Source of the DNA: Candidatus Pantoea formicae
Lineage (GTDB): Bacteria > Pseudomonadota > Gammaproteobacteria > Enterobacterales > Enterobacteriaceae
Length of the DNA stretch: 64,000 nt
Assembly: GCF_011752625.1 (NCBI RefSeq)
Contig: NZ_VWXD01000002.1
Span: 558,001 to 622,000, forward strand
Direction of reading: 5' to 3'
In this document: positions 37,821-47,477 of the stretch, one piece after another
Layout: the number at the start of each line of letters is the position of its first letter
Numbering within the stretch: the first letter of the stretch is position 1
Notes under the pieces: model-generated
Told to the model about the DNA's origin: nothing
The model's input: only the letters and a program-made list of their open reading frames with translations
Databases searched by the model: none
Made by a program: the position numbers and the translations under genes

Positions 37821-38924
37821 ATGAGAATCAAAGGACTTAACTTCGGTTTCTTTATTGTGATTTTGGCGATTGTCACTTTCGCCTTTTTTGATGTGCTGAC
37901 ACCTTACTTTTCTGCCATCTTCTGGGCTGCGATTCTGGCGGTGATCTTCCATCCGTTAAAATCCCTGCTGCGCCGAAAAATGGGCGATCGCAACGGTCTG
38001 GCCGCGTTTGTTACCCTGGCGATCATCTGTCTGATCGTCTTCACGCCCTTGGCGATTATCACCTCGTCGATGGTGGTAGAAGTCAACACGGTTTATACCA
38101 AGCTACAGAACAACTCTTCGCAGTTCCCCACGGTGTTTGCCGAGCTGATTCAGCATCTGCCGGGTTGGGCGCAGAATTATCTTTCCGACCACAACCTGAA
38201 CAATGCCGGGCAACTTCAGCAGAAGCTGTCTGAATTTGCCTTAAAGGGTGGCCAGTACATGGCGGGCAGCGTGTTCCTGATTGGCAAAGGCACCTTTACC
38301 TTTACCGTGGGCTTTGGCGTTATGTTGTATCTGCTGTTCTTCTTGTTGAAGGATGGCGCATGGTTAGTGAACTTAATACTGGAAGCCCTGCCGCTCTCCA
38401 CCTATGTTAAACATCATCTGATGGTGAAATTTGCGGCGGTTTCTCGCGCCACAGTGAAAGGCACCGTGGTAGTTGCGGTGGTACAGGGCATCTTAGGCGG
38501 TATCGCCTTCTGGATCACCGGCATTGACGGCAGCCTACTGTGGGGAGCACTGATGGCCTTCCTGTCGCTGATCCCCGCGGTCGGTTCCGCCATTGTTTGG
38601 GTGCCCGCGGCGATCTTCTTCTTCGCCACCAGCGCCTTGTGGAAAGGATTGTTCCTGGTCGGTTTCTTCGTGGTGGTGGTCGGCTTAGTGGACAATATTT
38701 TACGTCCACTGTTGGTGGGTAAAGACACCAAAATGCCAGACTATTTGATCCTGATCGCCACGCTCGGCGGCATGGAAGTTTACGGTATCAACGGTTTTGT
38801 TATCGGTCCGTTGATTGCTGCACTGTTTATTGCCTGCTGGAATCTGCTCTCCGGCCGCGATAACCGTGAAAATGCCGAAGAGATCGATGAAGAATTTATC
38901 GAAGAGGGAAAAACACGCGAGTAA
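37821..38924 (+). CDS. AI-2E family transporter (YdiK-like)
   Basis: 367-residue membrane protein of the AI-2E/PerM family, with about eight helices and an acidic cytoplasmic tail (EEIDEEFIEEG). Family features are AIFWAAILAVIFHPL, an extended soluble loop at residues 85-150, GALMAFLSLIPAVGSAIVW and DNILRPLLVGKDTKMPDYL. Members export AI-2 or act as Na+/H+ antiporters or general efflux; the substrate here is unknown. A second family member follows after 62 nt. Confidence 0.85.
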   Translation: MRIKGLNFGFFIVILAIVTFAFFDVLTPYFSAIFWAAILAVIFHPLKSLLRRKMGDRNGLAAFVTLAIICLIVFTPLAIITSSMVVEVNTVYTKLQNNSSQFPTVFAELIQHLPGWAQNYLSDHNLNNAGQLQQKLSEFALKGGQYMAGSVFLIGKGTFTFTVGFGVMLYLLFFLLKDGAWLVNLILEALPLSTYVKHHLMVKFAAVSRATVKGTVVVAVVQGILGGIAFWITGIDGSLLWGALMAFLSLIPAVGSAIVWVPAAIFFFATSALWKGLFLVGFFVVVVGLVDNILRPLLVGKDTKMPDYLILIATLGGMEVYGINGFVIGPLIAALFIACWNLLSGRDNRENAEEIDEEFIEEGKTRE

Positions 38925-38986
38925 GTGGTTTCCCATCCGGCGGTTGCTGCGCGGTAGCAACCGTCCGTTTACCGGAGAAGGCACCG

Positions 38987-39988
38987 ATGTACCAGGGTTG
39001 GTTAAAATCACTTTCCCCACTTGCGCAAGCGCTGTTTCTGCTCGCGAGCCTCACCCTCGTTTTACTGGGGCTGCGGCTCGCCGCGCCGCTGATTAACCAG
39101 GTGCTGTTAGCCATCTTCCTCGCTGTCATGCTCGACCCGCTGATCAGCCGCCTGGCACAGCATCGCATCCCACGCGTGCTCTCCTCTTTACTGGTGATTG
39201 TGATCTTACTGACGCTGATCGTCATTACCATCATGTCGCTCAGTGCCTCAGCGCCCGATCTCATCAAACTGAGTCGTCAGGCCCCTAATCTCGTGGCAGC
39301 CAAGCTGCAATATCTCACGCAATCATTGAGTCAGATGGGAATCATGCTCACCGCCGATGAGATGCTGAACTTTGTTGATGCCGGTGCCGTGGTGCGCTTC
39401 GTGACCACACAGCTCTCCATGATTCCGGGGTTGCTGTCATGGTGGCTTATGGTGTTTCTGATGCTGTTGTTTATGCTGGTTGAACTGCCGCTGCTTAAGC
39501 GAGTGCTGCGCGCCAGCGAGCAGCACGCCAAATTATTTAACGCCCTGGAAGAAGGGATTCAGAGTGTGATTGTTTATGCGCGGGTTAAGACGTTAACGGG
39601 CTTGTTGGGCGGCGTGATTGTCTGGGCAGTGGCACACATGATAGGGCTGAAGTTCGCTTTTTTATGGGGCGTGCTGATGTTTATCTTCAACTACATTCCG
39701 GTGCTGGGCTCGTTTCTGGCCGCGATTCCGCCCGTGATCCAGACCTTCATTCTGTTTGATATCAAAACCAGCCTGATGATGGTGGGATTTTTTGTCGCAC
39801 TCAATCTGATGTTAAGTTCGGTGCTCGAACCGCTGATGCTGGGAAAACGTCTGAATATGACGCTGACGGTTCAATTACTGGCCTTTCTGTTCTGGCAGGC
39901 TCTGCTCGGCATGACCGGGGCCATTCTGGCCATCCCCCTCACCTTTCTGCTGAAAAAAGTCTGGTTGGCCTTACGCCAGCCCGTTTAA
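38987..39988 (+). CDS. AI-2E family transporter, second copy
   Basis: 333 residues of the same family but distant from its neighbour: LLAIFLAVMLDPLISRLAQH, LMFIFNYIPVLGSFLAAIPP and SSVLEPLMLGKRLNMTLTVQ. The two tandem copies are in the same direction and probably co-transcribed. Low sequence identity suggests old duplication or separate recruitment rather than a recent tandem copy. Substrate unknown. Confidence 0.85.
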   Translation: MYQGWLKSLSPLAQALFLLASLTLVLLGLRLAAPLINQVLLAIFLAVMLDPLISRLAQHRIPRVLSSLLVIVILLTLIVITIMSLSASAPDLIKLSRQAPNLVAAKLQYLTQSLSQMGIMLTADEMLNFVDAGAVVRFVTTQLSMIPGLLSWWLMVFLMLLFMLVELPLLKRVLRASEQHAKLFNALEEGIQSVIVYARVKTLTGLLGGVIVWAVAHMIGLKFAFLWGVLMFIFNYIPVLGSFLAAIPPVIQTFILFDIKTSLMMVGFFVALNLMLSSVLEPLMLGKRLNMTLTVQLLAFLFWQALLGMTGAILAIPLTFLLKKVWLALRQPV

Positions 39989-40375
39989 TTCATCGAGCCG
40001 CGCGTCAGCTGTTTCTGATTTCCCCCAGCAGCGCGCTGTGATGAAAAGTGTGCGCGAACGCCCCCAACACTGTCCTGTAGAGAGAAAGCTAAGGTGAGGA
40101 TGATTTTCGCGCTGAAAAAGGCGCGTCTCGCCTTAATAACAACCCTTCACCTTAACCCCGAAATATCATTAAAAAACAAATCATGAAAAATAGCACCGTG
40201 AATTAACGTCAATAAATCTTATTTAAGATTAAATTAAGTCAGGAGTAGATAAATATATTGTAGGGATCACCTTACCAAATTAGTGTTTGCACATGAAAAA
40301 CTTTAACCATAAAATCCGTCAAAAATAAAACAACCACGCATAAATAGCCTATTCGATTACGCACAGGAATAATAT
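39989..40375 (+). other. Intergenic region before the response-regulator gene
   Basis: 387 nt without genes. A hairpin AAGGCG-AGACG-CGCCTT with a short T tail on the minus strand (40127-40143 or so) ends the AI-2E region from the opposite direction. The right half is AT-rich and carries a perfect palindrome AATCTTA-TT-TAAGATT at 40215-40230, about 145 nt before the start, a candidate operator for the regulator. Confidence 0.5.
40215..40230. promoter_or_regulatory. Perfect 16-bp palindrome upstream of the regulator
   Basis: AATCTTATTTAAGATT reads as two 7-bp arms around TT. LuxR-type response regulators bind such inverted repeats. Autoregulation is inferred. Confidence 0.4.
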
Positions 40376-40999
40376 ATGAAGGACGTCCTTATTATTGATG
40401 ATCATCCGGTGGTTCGGATGGCTTTAAAGCTGCTGCTTGAAACAGATAACATGACCGTTGTCGGTGAAACAGATGACGGTTATGAAGCCCTCAATCTCAC
40501 CAAAAAACTCTCACCGGATTTAATTATCGTGGATATCGATATGCCCTCATACAATGGCATCGATTTGGTCCAGCGGTTACGCAATAACGGCTTCGCAGGC
40601 GGCATCTTAGTGTTGACCGGGAAAGACGTTGACCACTACATCAAGCGGAGTGCCAACGCAGGTGCCGATGGCTTTATTAGCAAACGCAATAATATGACGG
40701 AATTACATGATGCGATTCGCGCGATTAATGCGGGATACGGTTTTTTTCCCCTGAACCGCAAACGCCATGGCATGCCTGAAGATGAACAGGAAGATAAAGC
40801 TAAAATTGCCGCACTCTCCAGTAAGGAATTACAAGTGCTGGTGTTTTTATCCAAAGGAATGAAAGTGGTGGAGATGGCGCAAAAAATGAAAATTAGCGAT
40901 AAGACCGTTAGCACTTATAAACGCCGCCTGATGGAGAAACTCGATATTGATAATATGGTAGGGCTTTACGAGTTCGCTAAACGTAATAATATTTCCTGA
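40376..40999 (+). CDS. LuxR/NarL-family response regulator (EvgA/BvgA-like)
   Basis: 207 residues. Receiver domain with acidic pocket D8, D9 and phospho-acceptor D53 in LIIVDIDMPSYNG, and the conserved LTGKD and SKR region (K around residue 101). C-terminal LuxR helix-turn-helix KGMKVVEMAQKMKISDKTVS near residues 160-180. It is 1 nt from the EvgS-like kinase gene, so they form one operon. About 200 residues is typical for EvgA. A very similar regulator lies convergently on the far side of the kinase. Confidence 0.93.
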   Translation: MKDVLIIDDHPVVRMALKLLLETDNMTVVGETDDGYEALNLTKKLSPDLIIVDIDMPSYNGIDLVQRLRNNGFAGGILVLTGKDVDHYIKRSANAGADGFISKRNNMTELHDAIRAINAGYGFFPLNRKRHGMPEDEQEDKAKIAALSSKELQVLVFLSKGMKVVEMAQKMKISDKTVSTYKRRLMEKLDIDNMVGLYEFAKRNNIS

Positions 41000-41000
41000 T

Positions 41001-44000
41001 ATGATGATGTTAAAAATTCTCTGCCTGGCAGGCCTATTATTCGGCCTGCTAATCCTTCCCGCCAAAGCTGAAGAGCCGCGTTCAATGCAGCTTTTTAGCC
41101 GTGAACAGCCTGCATCCTTGACGTTTTTTTTACCTGATAGTGACTGGCGCTGGTTGGGTAAAAAACGTGAAATCAACGTGGGATTTTATGCACCCGAAAA
41201 TCCCCCTTTTGATCGCATCATCGATTCAAACACCCTCGAAGGTCTGTCACCCGATTACACGCAGCTGGTGTTGCACTCGTTAGGTCTGCGGATTTCCGCT
41301 GGCTACTTCTCCAGCCGCAGCGCCGCCTTAGAAGCGCTGCAACAGGGCAGTATTGATATGCTGGTAGATGGCGCAGGCAGCCCGGAACCCCCGCCAGGCT
41401 TACTGGTCAGCCCATCGTTTATTGATGATTACCCTGTCATGGTATCGCGAGAAAACACGCTCTCTGTGATGCAGGAGCCCCCTGCACTGCTGCATATTGC
41501 TATGCCACGTGGCTATCTCAGTGATGCGTGGGTGGAAAGCCGCTACCCCGAGGCCAAAATCACCCGCTATCCTTCCGCCCTCAGTGCGCTGGCTTCGGTG
41601 GCATTTGGTGAAAATGATGTGTTTATTGGCAACTTAAACTCAGCCAGCGATTTAATTGAGCGCAATTACGCATCCACACTCGCCGTGGTTCGCATTTTTG
41701 AGCCAACGGACTCTGGCCCTCGATTTGTCTTTCCAGGCACACATGCTCCGCTGCACCGTAGCGTCAATACCGTACTCAATGCGATCCCACAGCCGTTGCA
41801 TACCGCCCTATTTTACCCGTGGGGACAAAGCCAGCCTGCATCGCTGGCCGCCAAACCGCTCCCGCTTAACGAACATGAACAGCGCTGGTTGCAGCAACAC
41901 AAAACCTTGCGTGTCGCGATCAACCCTCTCGATGCTCCCTTTACCCTCAAGAACCGGCAAGAGGCCTTTAACGGCATGACAGCAGACCTGTTGCGCTTAA
42001 TTCATCTGCGTACTGGGCTTGCGTTCGAAATCGTCGAAGCTTCGTCGGTCAATGACATGCTCGACAAGCTGAGTAACCGGCAGGCGGAGTTGGTGGGTTC
42101 ACTGACGTTTAGCCCACAGCGAGAAGCGCGGGCGCTGTTTTCCCGCCCCTACGTGTTACCGCCCTATGTGTTAGTGAGTAAAAATGCGCTGGGGGCACCC
42201 AACGCACTGAATGAGATCACAACGCTGGCGATCACTCCACACCATGAACTCACCTCCTGGCTGGCAGAGAACTATCCCCATATCAAATTGATCAACGTTG
42301 AGAACGCCAGCATCGCCCTGCAGATGGTTAATGAAGGACAGGTGGACAGTGCCGTCAATAATCTGATCGCAGCACGATACCTGATCGATCGCTATTTCAG
42401 TCATTCACTGCAAATTTCTGCACGTTTGGGGGAGAACCCCGCTCGTATTGCTTTTGCTGTTGGCCGCGATAATCCGGAACTCCAGAGCATCTTGAATAAA
42501 GCGCTGGCGGCACTGCCTCCGCGCGATATTTCACTGCTGGCGATGAAATGGCAGGGCACGCCGGATGTCAAACTCGACACCTGGCTCGCCTATCGCCAGG
42601 AGTTCTATTTGCTGGTGGGGATCTTTGGGCTATTGGTGATCACCTCGCTGTTCTGGAACTATCATTTGCATCGCGCAGTGCGTCAACGCAAAGAGGCCCA
42701 GGCCCGCCTCCAGGAGCAAGCCACCTTCCAGAACACCCTTTTTAACAGCACCCCAGTGCCGATTTATGTCGTTAACAGCATGGGCGTGATGACCAACAAA
42801 AACCCGGCATGGAGCCAATTTTTTAACGATGAGCACAACCCCGCCAGCCAACTGCCCCTCAGCGACACCACCCATCCCTTGCATGCTGTTTGTCAGGCGC
42901 AAATGGCCTTACTGGCTGATCAAACGTCTTTGGTGATGGTGCCGCAACGGGGTCAGCTTCATAACGGCCGCGAAATGCGCGAGGTGATCCATCAGGCTGA
43001 AGCTTTCCGTGATAATCAGGGCAACATCGCGGGGATCATCTGTAGCTGGCAGGATGTGACCGATCATGAAAGGCTGACCACCGACCTCTCTCTGGCCCGA
43101 GAACGAGCCGAACAGGCTAACCGTACCAAAAGCACCTTCCTCGCCACCATGAGTCATGAGATCCGCACCCCGATCAGCGCCATTATTGGCTTGCTGGAGC
43201 TGGCCGTCACCGACCGTCAGCAGCAGCCCTGTGATAAGGAGTCGGTGCGCGTTGCCTATGAATCAGCACAATCACTGATGGGGTTGATCGGCGATATTTT
43301 AGACATGGCCAAGATCGAGTCCGGCAAACTGGAGTTCTCAGCCGAATGGGTGCGCTTCGAAACACTGGCAGAACCTGTGGTGCGGGTGTTTGCCGGTCTG
43401 GCCCGACAGAAAGGGTTATTGCTGCACTACCACGTTGATGTGCTCCACCCGGATGAAATCCTGATTGATCCGATGCGCATGCGGCAGATTCTCTCCAACC
43501 TGATCAGCAATGCGATTAAGTTCACTCAACGGGGCTCGGTTGAAGTTCAGGTACGCAGCAAGCCCGCTGAAGGTGACCTAATACAGCTGGAACTGATCGT
43601 ACAGGACACCGGTATTGGCATTAGTGAGGCTGAACAGCAGCTGATTTTCAATCCCTACGAACAATCCGCCTCCGGTAAAAAACAGAGTGGAACAGGATTA
43701 GGATTAGCCATCTGCGAACAGATGGTCGCGATGATGTCCGGCACCATTGATCTGCACAGCCATCCGGGACGTGGCACGCGTATTTGTGTCCGCCTTCCCG
43801 TATCCAGCCGCGAAAGCGTGGAAGCCTCCGTCGAAAGCGTTCCTCAACAAGAGCGCTGTGATTTGCCCCTCACGATCTTGACGGTTGATGACCACCCCGC
43901 CAACCGTTTACTACTGAAACGCCAGCTAAGCCGACTGGGGCACAACGTGATTGAGGCCGAAAACGGCGAGCAAGCGCTGTGGCTGTGGCAGGAAAACGCG

Positions 44001-44609
44001 ATTGATTTGGTGATTACCGATTGCAGTATGCCGGTGATGGATGGCTTTGCGTTGACTCGACAACTGCGCAAGAAACAGCGCGGCCCATTGATGATTATGG
44101 GACTGACCGCCAACGCACAACCGGAAGAGCGTTTGCGCTGCCTGGAAGCAGGCATGGATGATTGCCTGTTTAAGCCGTTACGCCTGCCACAACTGGACGC
44201 GCTGCTGCATAGAATTCCGCGTTCAGCCACCATCAGCAGCTTCAATTCAAAGCTGCACCAACTGCTTGATCTCAATGCGCTACAGGAGCTGGCCCAGCAT
44301 GACGAAGAGATGTTGCAGCGTTTACTCAGCGCCACCCGTGAAGAAAACCTGCGCGATATGCAGGTGGCCTGCTCCAGTTACGACAAACGCGATTGGCCAG
44401 CGCTGGAGCGAAGCCTGCATCGGCTCACTGGATCGGTGCAGATTATTGGTGCGCTGGACGTGGCAGAGCAATGCCGTTTGCTGGAAGCGGCTTGTGGCTT
44501 ACCCGTCGATGAAACCCAAATCAAACAACGGCTTGATGAGACGCTGGCCTGCGTGCAAACCCTGAATCAGGCCATTCAGGGATTTCTGCAGGAACCTAAT
44601 GGCGCTTAA
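41001..44609 (+). CDS. EvgS/BvgS-type hybrid sensor histidine kinase
   Basis: 1202 residues in the five-step phosphorelay layout. Signal sequence 1-23; two tandem periplasmic SBP_bac_3 sensor domains at about 50-270 and 300-515; one transmembrane helix near 535-555; a PAS-like region at 580-690; HisKA with H719 (ATMSHEIRTPISAI); ATPase with N-box and GTGLGLAICEQM; receiver with D1007 (VITDCSMPVMDG); Hpt with H1140 (LHRLTGS). The venus-flytrap sensors of BvgS-type kinases respond to small molecules. The signal here is unknown. It probably phosphorylates one or both adjacent response regulators. Confidence 0.93.
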   Translation: MMMLKILCLAGLLFGLLILPAKAEEPRSMQLFSREQPASLTFFLPDSDWRWLGKKREINVGFYAPENPPFDRIIDSNTLEGLSPDYTQLVLHSLGLRISAGYFSSRSAALEALQQGSIDMLVDGAGSPEPPPGLLVSPSFIDDYPVMVSRENTLSVMQEPPALLHIAMPRGYLSDAWVESRYPEAKITRYPSALSALASVAFGENDVFIGNLNSASDLIERNYASTLAVVRIFEPTDSGPRFVFPGTHAPLHRSVNTVLNAIPQPLHTALFYPWGQSQPASLAAKPLPLNEHEQRWLQQHKTLRVAINPLDAPFTLKNRQEAFNGMTADLLRLIHLRTGLAFEIVEASSVNDMLDKLSNRQAELVGSLTFSPQREARALFSRPYVLPPYVLVSKNALGAPNALNEITTLAITPHHELTSWLAENYPHIKLINVENASIALQMVNEGQVDSAVNNLIAARYLIDRYFSHSLQISARLGENPARIAFAVGRDNPELQSILNKALAALPPRDISLLAMKWQGTPDVKLDTWLAYRQEFYLLVGIFGLLVITSLFWNYHLHRAVRQRKEAQARLQEQATFQNTLFNSTPVPIYVVNSMGVMTNKNPAWSQFFNDEHNPASQLPLSDTTHPLHAVCQAQMALLADQTSLVMVPQRGQLHNGREMREVIHQAEAFRDNQGNIAGIICSWQDVTDHERLTTDLSLARERAEQANRTKSTFLATMSHEIRTPISAIIGLLELAVTDRQQQPCDKESVRVAYESAQSLMGLIGDILDMAKIESGKLEFSAEWVRFETLAEPVVRVFAGLARQKGLLLHYHVDVLHPDEILIDPMRMRQILSNLISNAIKFTQRGSVEVQVRSKPAEGDLIQLELIVQDTGIGISEAEQQLIFNPYEQSASGKKQSGTGLGLAICEQMVAMMSGTIDLHSHPGRGTRICVRLPVSSRESVEASVESVPQQERCDLPLTILTVDDHPANRLLLKRQLSRLGHNVIEAENGEQALWLWQENAIDLVITDCSMPVMDGFALTRQLRKKQRGPLMIMGLTANAQPEERLRCLEAGMDDCLFKPLRLPQLDALLHRIPRSATISSFNSKLHQLLDLNALQELAQHDEEMLQRLLSATREENLRDMQVACSSYDKRDWPALERSLHRLTGSVQIIGALDVAEQCRLLEAACGLPVDETQIKQRLDETLACVQTLNQAIQGFLQEPNGA

Positions 44610-44658
44610 AGGGGCTCATTCTTTGCGAGGGGGATTGATTTGCCTCTCTTAACGCCTG

Positions 44659-45285
44659 TTAATCCAGATTATGCCGCTGAGTGAAGTCGTAGAGATCAAT
44701 CATATTTTTGAGTTCTAACTTCTCCATCATGCGGCATTTGTAGGTGCTGATGGTTTTATCGCTAACTTTCATGGCTTTGGCGATGTCGACAATCTTTAAT
44801 CCTTGTGCCAGATAGCGCATGACGTCAATTTCCCTGGCCGAGAGCGAGGCCATTTTATCCTGAACGCTGTTGTGCGCATCGACCATCATCAGCCGACGAG
44901 AACGTGATGAGGGAAAATAACCGTAACCCCGACGCAGCGCCGTTAACGCATCCGCCAGTGCAGTCAAATCTTTGCGCTTGCTGATAAATCCATCGGCCCC
45001 GGCAGCGGCACAGCGCCTGAGATAATGCTCGCTGTCTTTGCCAGAGAGAATAAGAATGGCAGTGTGAAAATCTTGATGCCGAATACGTTGAACAACATCG
45101 ATGCCATTCAAGGAAGGGATATCGATATCAATGATCAGGAGATCGGGTTGCAGATTCTTGACCAATAACAATGCCCTCAAGCCGTCATTATCCTCAGCAA
45201 TAACCGACATATTCTGCTTTTCAACTAACAGTTTGATAGCAAACCGCGTCACGGGGTGATCATCCACAATCAGTACATTTTTCAT
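44659..45285 (-). CDS. LuxR/NarL-family response regulator, paralogue
   Basis: 208 residues, strongly similar to the regulator at 40376: MKNVLIVDDHPVTRFAIKLL, phospho-acceptor D53 in DLLIIDIDIPSLNGIDVVQR, SKRKDLTALADALTALRRGY and helix-turn-helix KIVDIAKAMKVSDKTISTYK. It is convergent with the kinase gene, with only 49 nt between their ends, and has its own upstream region (45286-45562). Good GAGGTGAAG ribosome-binding site. It may be an alternative output of the kinase. Confidence 0.92.
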   Translation of the reverse strand: MKNVLIVDDHPVTRFAIKLLVEKQNMSVIAEDNDGLRALLLVKNLQPDLLIIDIDIPSLNGIDVVQRIRHQDFHTAILILSGKDSEHYLRRCAAAGADGFISKRKDLTALADALTALRRGYGYFPSSRSRRLMMVDAHNSVQDKMASLSAREIDVMRYLAQGLKIVDIAKAMKVSDKTISTYKCRMMEKLELKNMIDLYDFTQRHNLD

Positions 45286-45562
45286 TCTTCACCTCGAGCA
45301 GAATGCTGATCTCTTTATGTCATCGAGATGCCCGCGTTCGCTGGCTATCTCTCACCTCTGCATCGTTTCTCGTGGCAGCCACTTTGTTATTTGATCTTGT
45401 AAAGGTTGTATCGGCATTAAGGCCGGACTTCCTAAAAAAACCTGAGATGCAGAGATGGAGATAGCCGGTGATAAATGAAGAGAGCCTGCTTATTACCCAG
45501 CATAATGGTCGCTAAGGATCAGGAATGAAGTCATGGTTCTCAGATTGGGAATAAACGCCAGT

Positions 45563-46447
45563 TCAGTGATGGAGCGAAATAAATACCGCCGCAGCCTCTA
45601 ATGCATGCCGTGTGGCATCCAACTGAAGATCGCGCTGGAATACATGATGCATGCCCTCATAAATATCCAGTTGCACCACACCTCCCCTCTCCTTAGCTTT
45701 AGTTGCATAGCGCGTTGCGTCACTCAACAACAGTTCCTCACTGCCGACCTGAATCAGTAAAGGTGGCAGCGTACTCGACTTCGCAAACAGCGGTGAAGCA
45801 CGCTGATCTTTAGCATCAGCCCCCTGTAGATAGGCGCGAGCGGCATCCTGCAAAATCGCGGGTTGGAAAATGGGATCGCGCATGTTGGGATCGTTAAACG
45901 ACTCACCGCTAAAGGTAAGATCGGTCCAGGGAGAAAACACCACCGCTGAACGAATATGTGCCGCCAGCTGTGGATATTGCAGCGCCATCAGCGACAGCGC
46001 CCCACCTGCCGAATCACCTACCAATGCGATGTTCGTGATGCCATCTTCGATCAGCGCACTCAACACCTGAACAACCTTATCCGGTGCGGCAGGGAACGGA
46101 TGCTCCGGTGCCAACGGATAGTCCAGCACAAAGGTTGAATACCCGGTGCGCACTGCCAATTGGCTGGCGAATCCGCGATACGCCTTTGCGCTGCCGAGCA
46201 TATAGGCACCACCGTGAATAAACACAATGACACGTTCGCTGCGAGTCGCTTGCGGGTGCAGCCACCAACCCGAGGCATCGATTTGTTCAGCACGCACACC
46301 TTGCGCCAGCGGTGTTTGTTCGGTCATCGCGTCATAGTATTCACGCATCGATCCATTGAAACTGCTGCGATGCGCCTGCTGTTCGGCCAGTGATTGCGCA
46401 ACCTGCTGGCGGTCATGCAGGCTTAAGGGATGTCGTGTTGGGTTCAT
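45563..46447 (-). CDS. Alpha/beta hydrolase, hormone-sensitive-lipase family
   Basis: 294 residues. The HGGA oxyanion motif lies at 78-81 (FIHGGAYMLG), the nucleophile elbow GDSAGG with S146, and DYPLAPEHPFPAA is the HSL-family block. The Asp and His of the triad lie in the C-terminal third (GMHHVF). Substrates of such esterases are small acyl esters. It is divergent from a LysR regulator with a 100-bp intergenic region, which probably controls it. Confidence 0.9.
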   Translation of the reverse strand: MNPTRHPLSLHDRQQVAQSLAEQQAHRSSFNGSMREYYDAMTEQTPLAQGVRAEQIDASGWWLHPQATRSERVIVFIHGGAYMLGSAKAYRGFASQLAVRTGYSTFVLDYPLAPEHPFPAAPDKVVQVLSALIEDGITNIALVGDSAGGALSLMALQYPQLAAHIRSAVVFSPWTDLTFSGESFNDPNMRDPIFQPAILQDAARAYLQGADAKDQRASPLFAKSSTLPPLLIQVGSEELLLSDATRYATKAKERGGVVQLDIYEGMHHVFQRDLQLDATRHALEAAAVFISLHH

Positions 46448-46517
46448 GATGTTCTCCAGAATTTAGGGTGTGGAGCAACATTAAGCCATTCCAATCCCTG
46501 CAACTAGCTGGCTTAAT

Positions 46518-46534
46518 GGAATACCATTTATTCC
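46518..46534. promoter_or_regulatory. Candidate LysR operator
   Basis: GGAAT-N7-ATTCC inverted repeat in the esterase/LysR divergent region. LysR-type proteins typically bind T-N11-A inverted repeats. Inference. Confidence 0.35.
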
Positions 46535-46548
46535 TATTTGGACTTCAT

Positions 46549-47460
46549 ATGGATCGTCTTGATGCCATCCGACTGTTTCTACGCGTAGTGGAGTGCGGCA
46601 GTTTTTCCGCTGCCGCCAAAGAGGCTGGCGTCGGACAATCTGCCGTCAGCAAACAGATCGCCACCCTCGAAAGCCAGTTCAACCACCAACTCCTCAAGCG
46701 ATCGTCACGCGGCATCGCCTTAACCGAGGCGGGTAAAGCTTTCTATGACGGAGCACAGCGGCTTCGCGACGAATTCGAACAGCTGGAAACCCGCGTGAAA
46801 TACGGTGCAGATGAAGCCTCAGGCACGCTGCGCATCTCCGTCGCGCCGGTGTTTGGTCGCTTCTATATCATCCCCCGCTTGCCTGCCCTGCTGGAGCGGC
46901 ATCCCGCATTGAATATCGAACTGCGGGTTTCCGAGCGGCATGTGGATTTAATTGAAGAGAATATTGATGTCGCGATCCGTCATGGCGAACTGCAGGACTC
47001 CGCTCTAACCCAACGCAAGCTCGCCGACAGCCCACTGATTACCGTAGCCAGCCCCGCGTATATTGCGAGGTGCGGTGAACCCACCTCGCCTGCCGAGTTG
47101 AGTGAACATCAGTGCATTGCATTCAACGGCGGACGCGGTGTGCATCCGTGGCATTTTATGGATGGGCAAGGTAAGGCGCTCACTCTTATGCCGCAAGGGC
47201 GTTTCCAGAGTAACGACGGCGAGCAACAGCGCGCCGCTGCGCTGGCGGGTCTGGGGATTACACAGATTCCGGCGTGGATCGCAGGAACGGATTTGGCGTC
47301 TGGAGCATTGGTGCCGGTGTTAAAGGAGTTCGCTACGGGGACGATGCCGGTGAGTGCGGTGTTTGCGACAAAGCAGATGGCGAATAGTAAGGTGAGAGTG
47401 TTTGTGGAGTATTTGCTGCGGACACTGCGGGAGGATTTGCCGCTGGTGACGGGGGATTGA
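46549..47460 (+). CDS. LysR-family transcriptional regulator
   Basis: 303 residues from the ATG at 46549 (MDRLDAIRLFLRVVECGSFS); in-frame upstream ATGs at 46468 and 46516 lie in the operator region. N-terminal winged HTH at residues 1-60 (ESQFNHQLLKRSSRGIALTE includes the wing) and a substrate-binding domain beyond residue 90. Close in type to the CrgA/YhjC group. Probably regulates the divergent esterase gene. Its last 150 nt become unusually G-rich on the coding strand. Confidence 0.92.
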   Translation: MDRLDAIRLFLRVVECGSFSAAAKEAGVGQSAVSKQIATLESQFNHQLLKRSSRGIALTEAGKAFYDGAQRLRDEFEQLETRVKYGADEASGTLRISVAPVFGRFYIIPRLPALLERHPALNIELRVSERHVDLIEENIDVAIRHGELQDSALTQRKLADSPLITVASPAYIARCGEPTSPAELSEHQCIAFNGGRGVHPWHFMDGQGKALTLMPQGRFQSNDGEQQRAAALAGLGITQIPAWIAGTDLASGALVPVLKEFATGTMPVSAVFATKQMANSKVRVFVEYLLRTLREDLPLVTGD

Positions 47461-47477
47461 AGATGGAGGGGTGGAGA

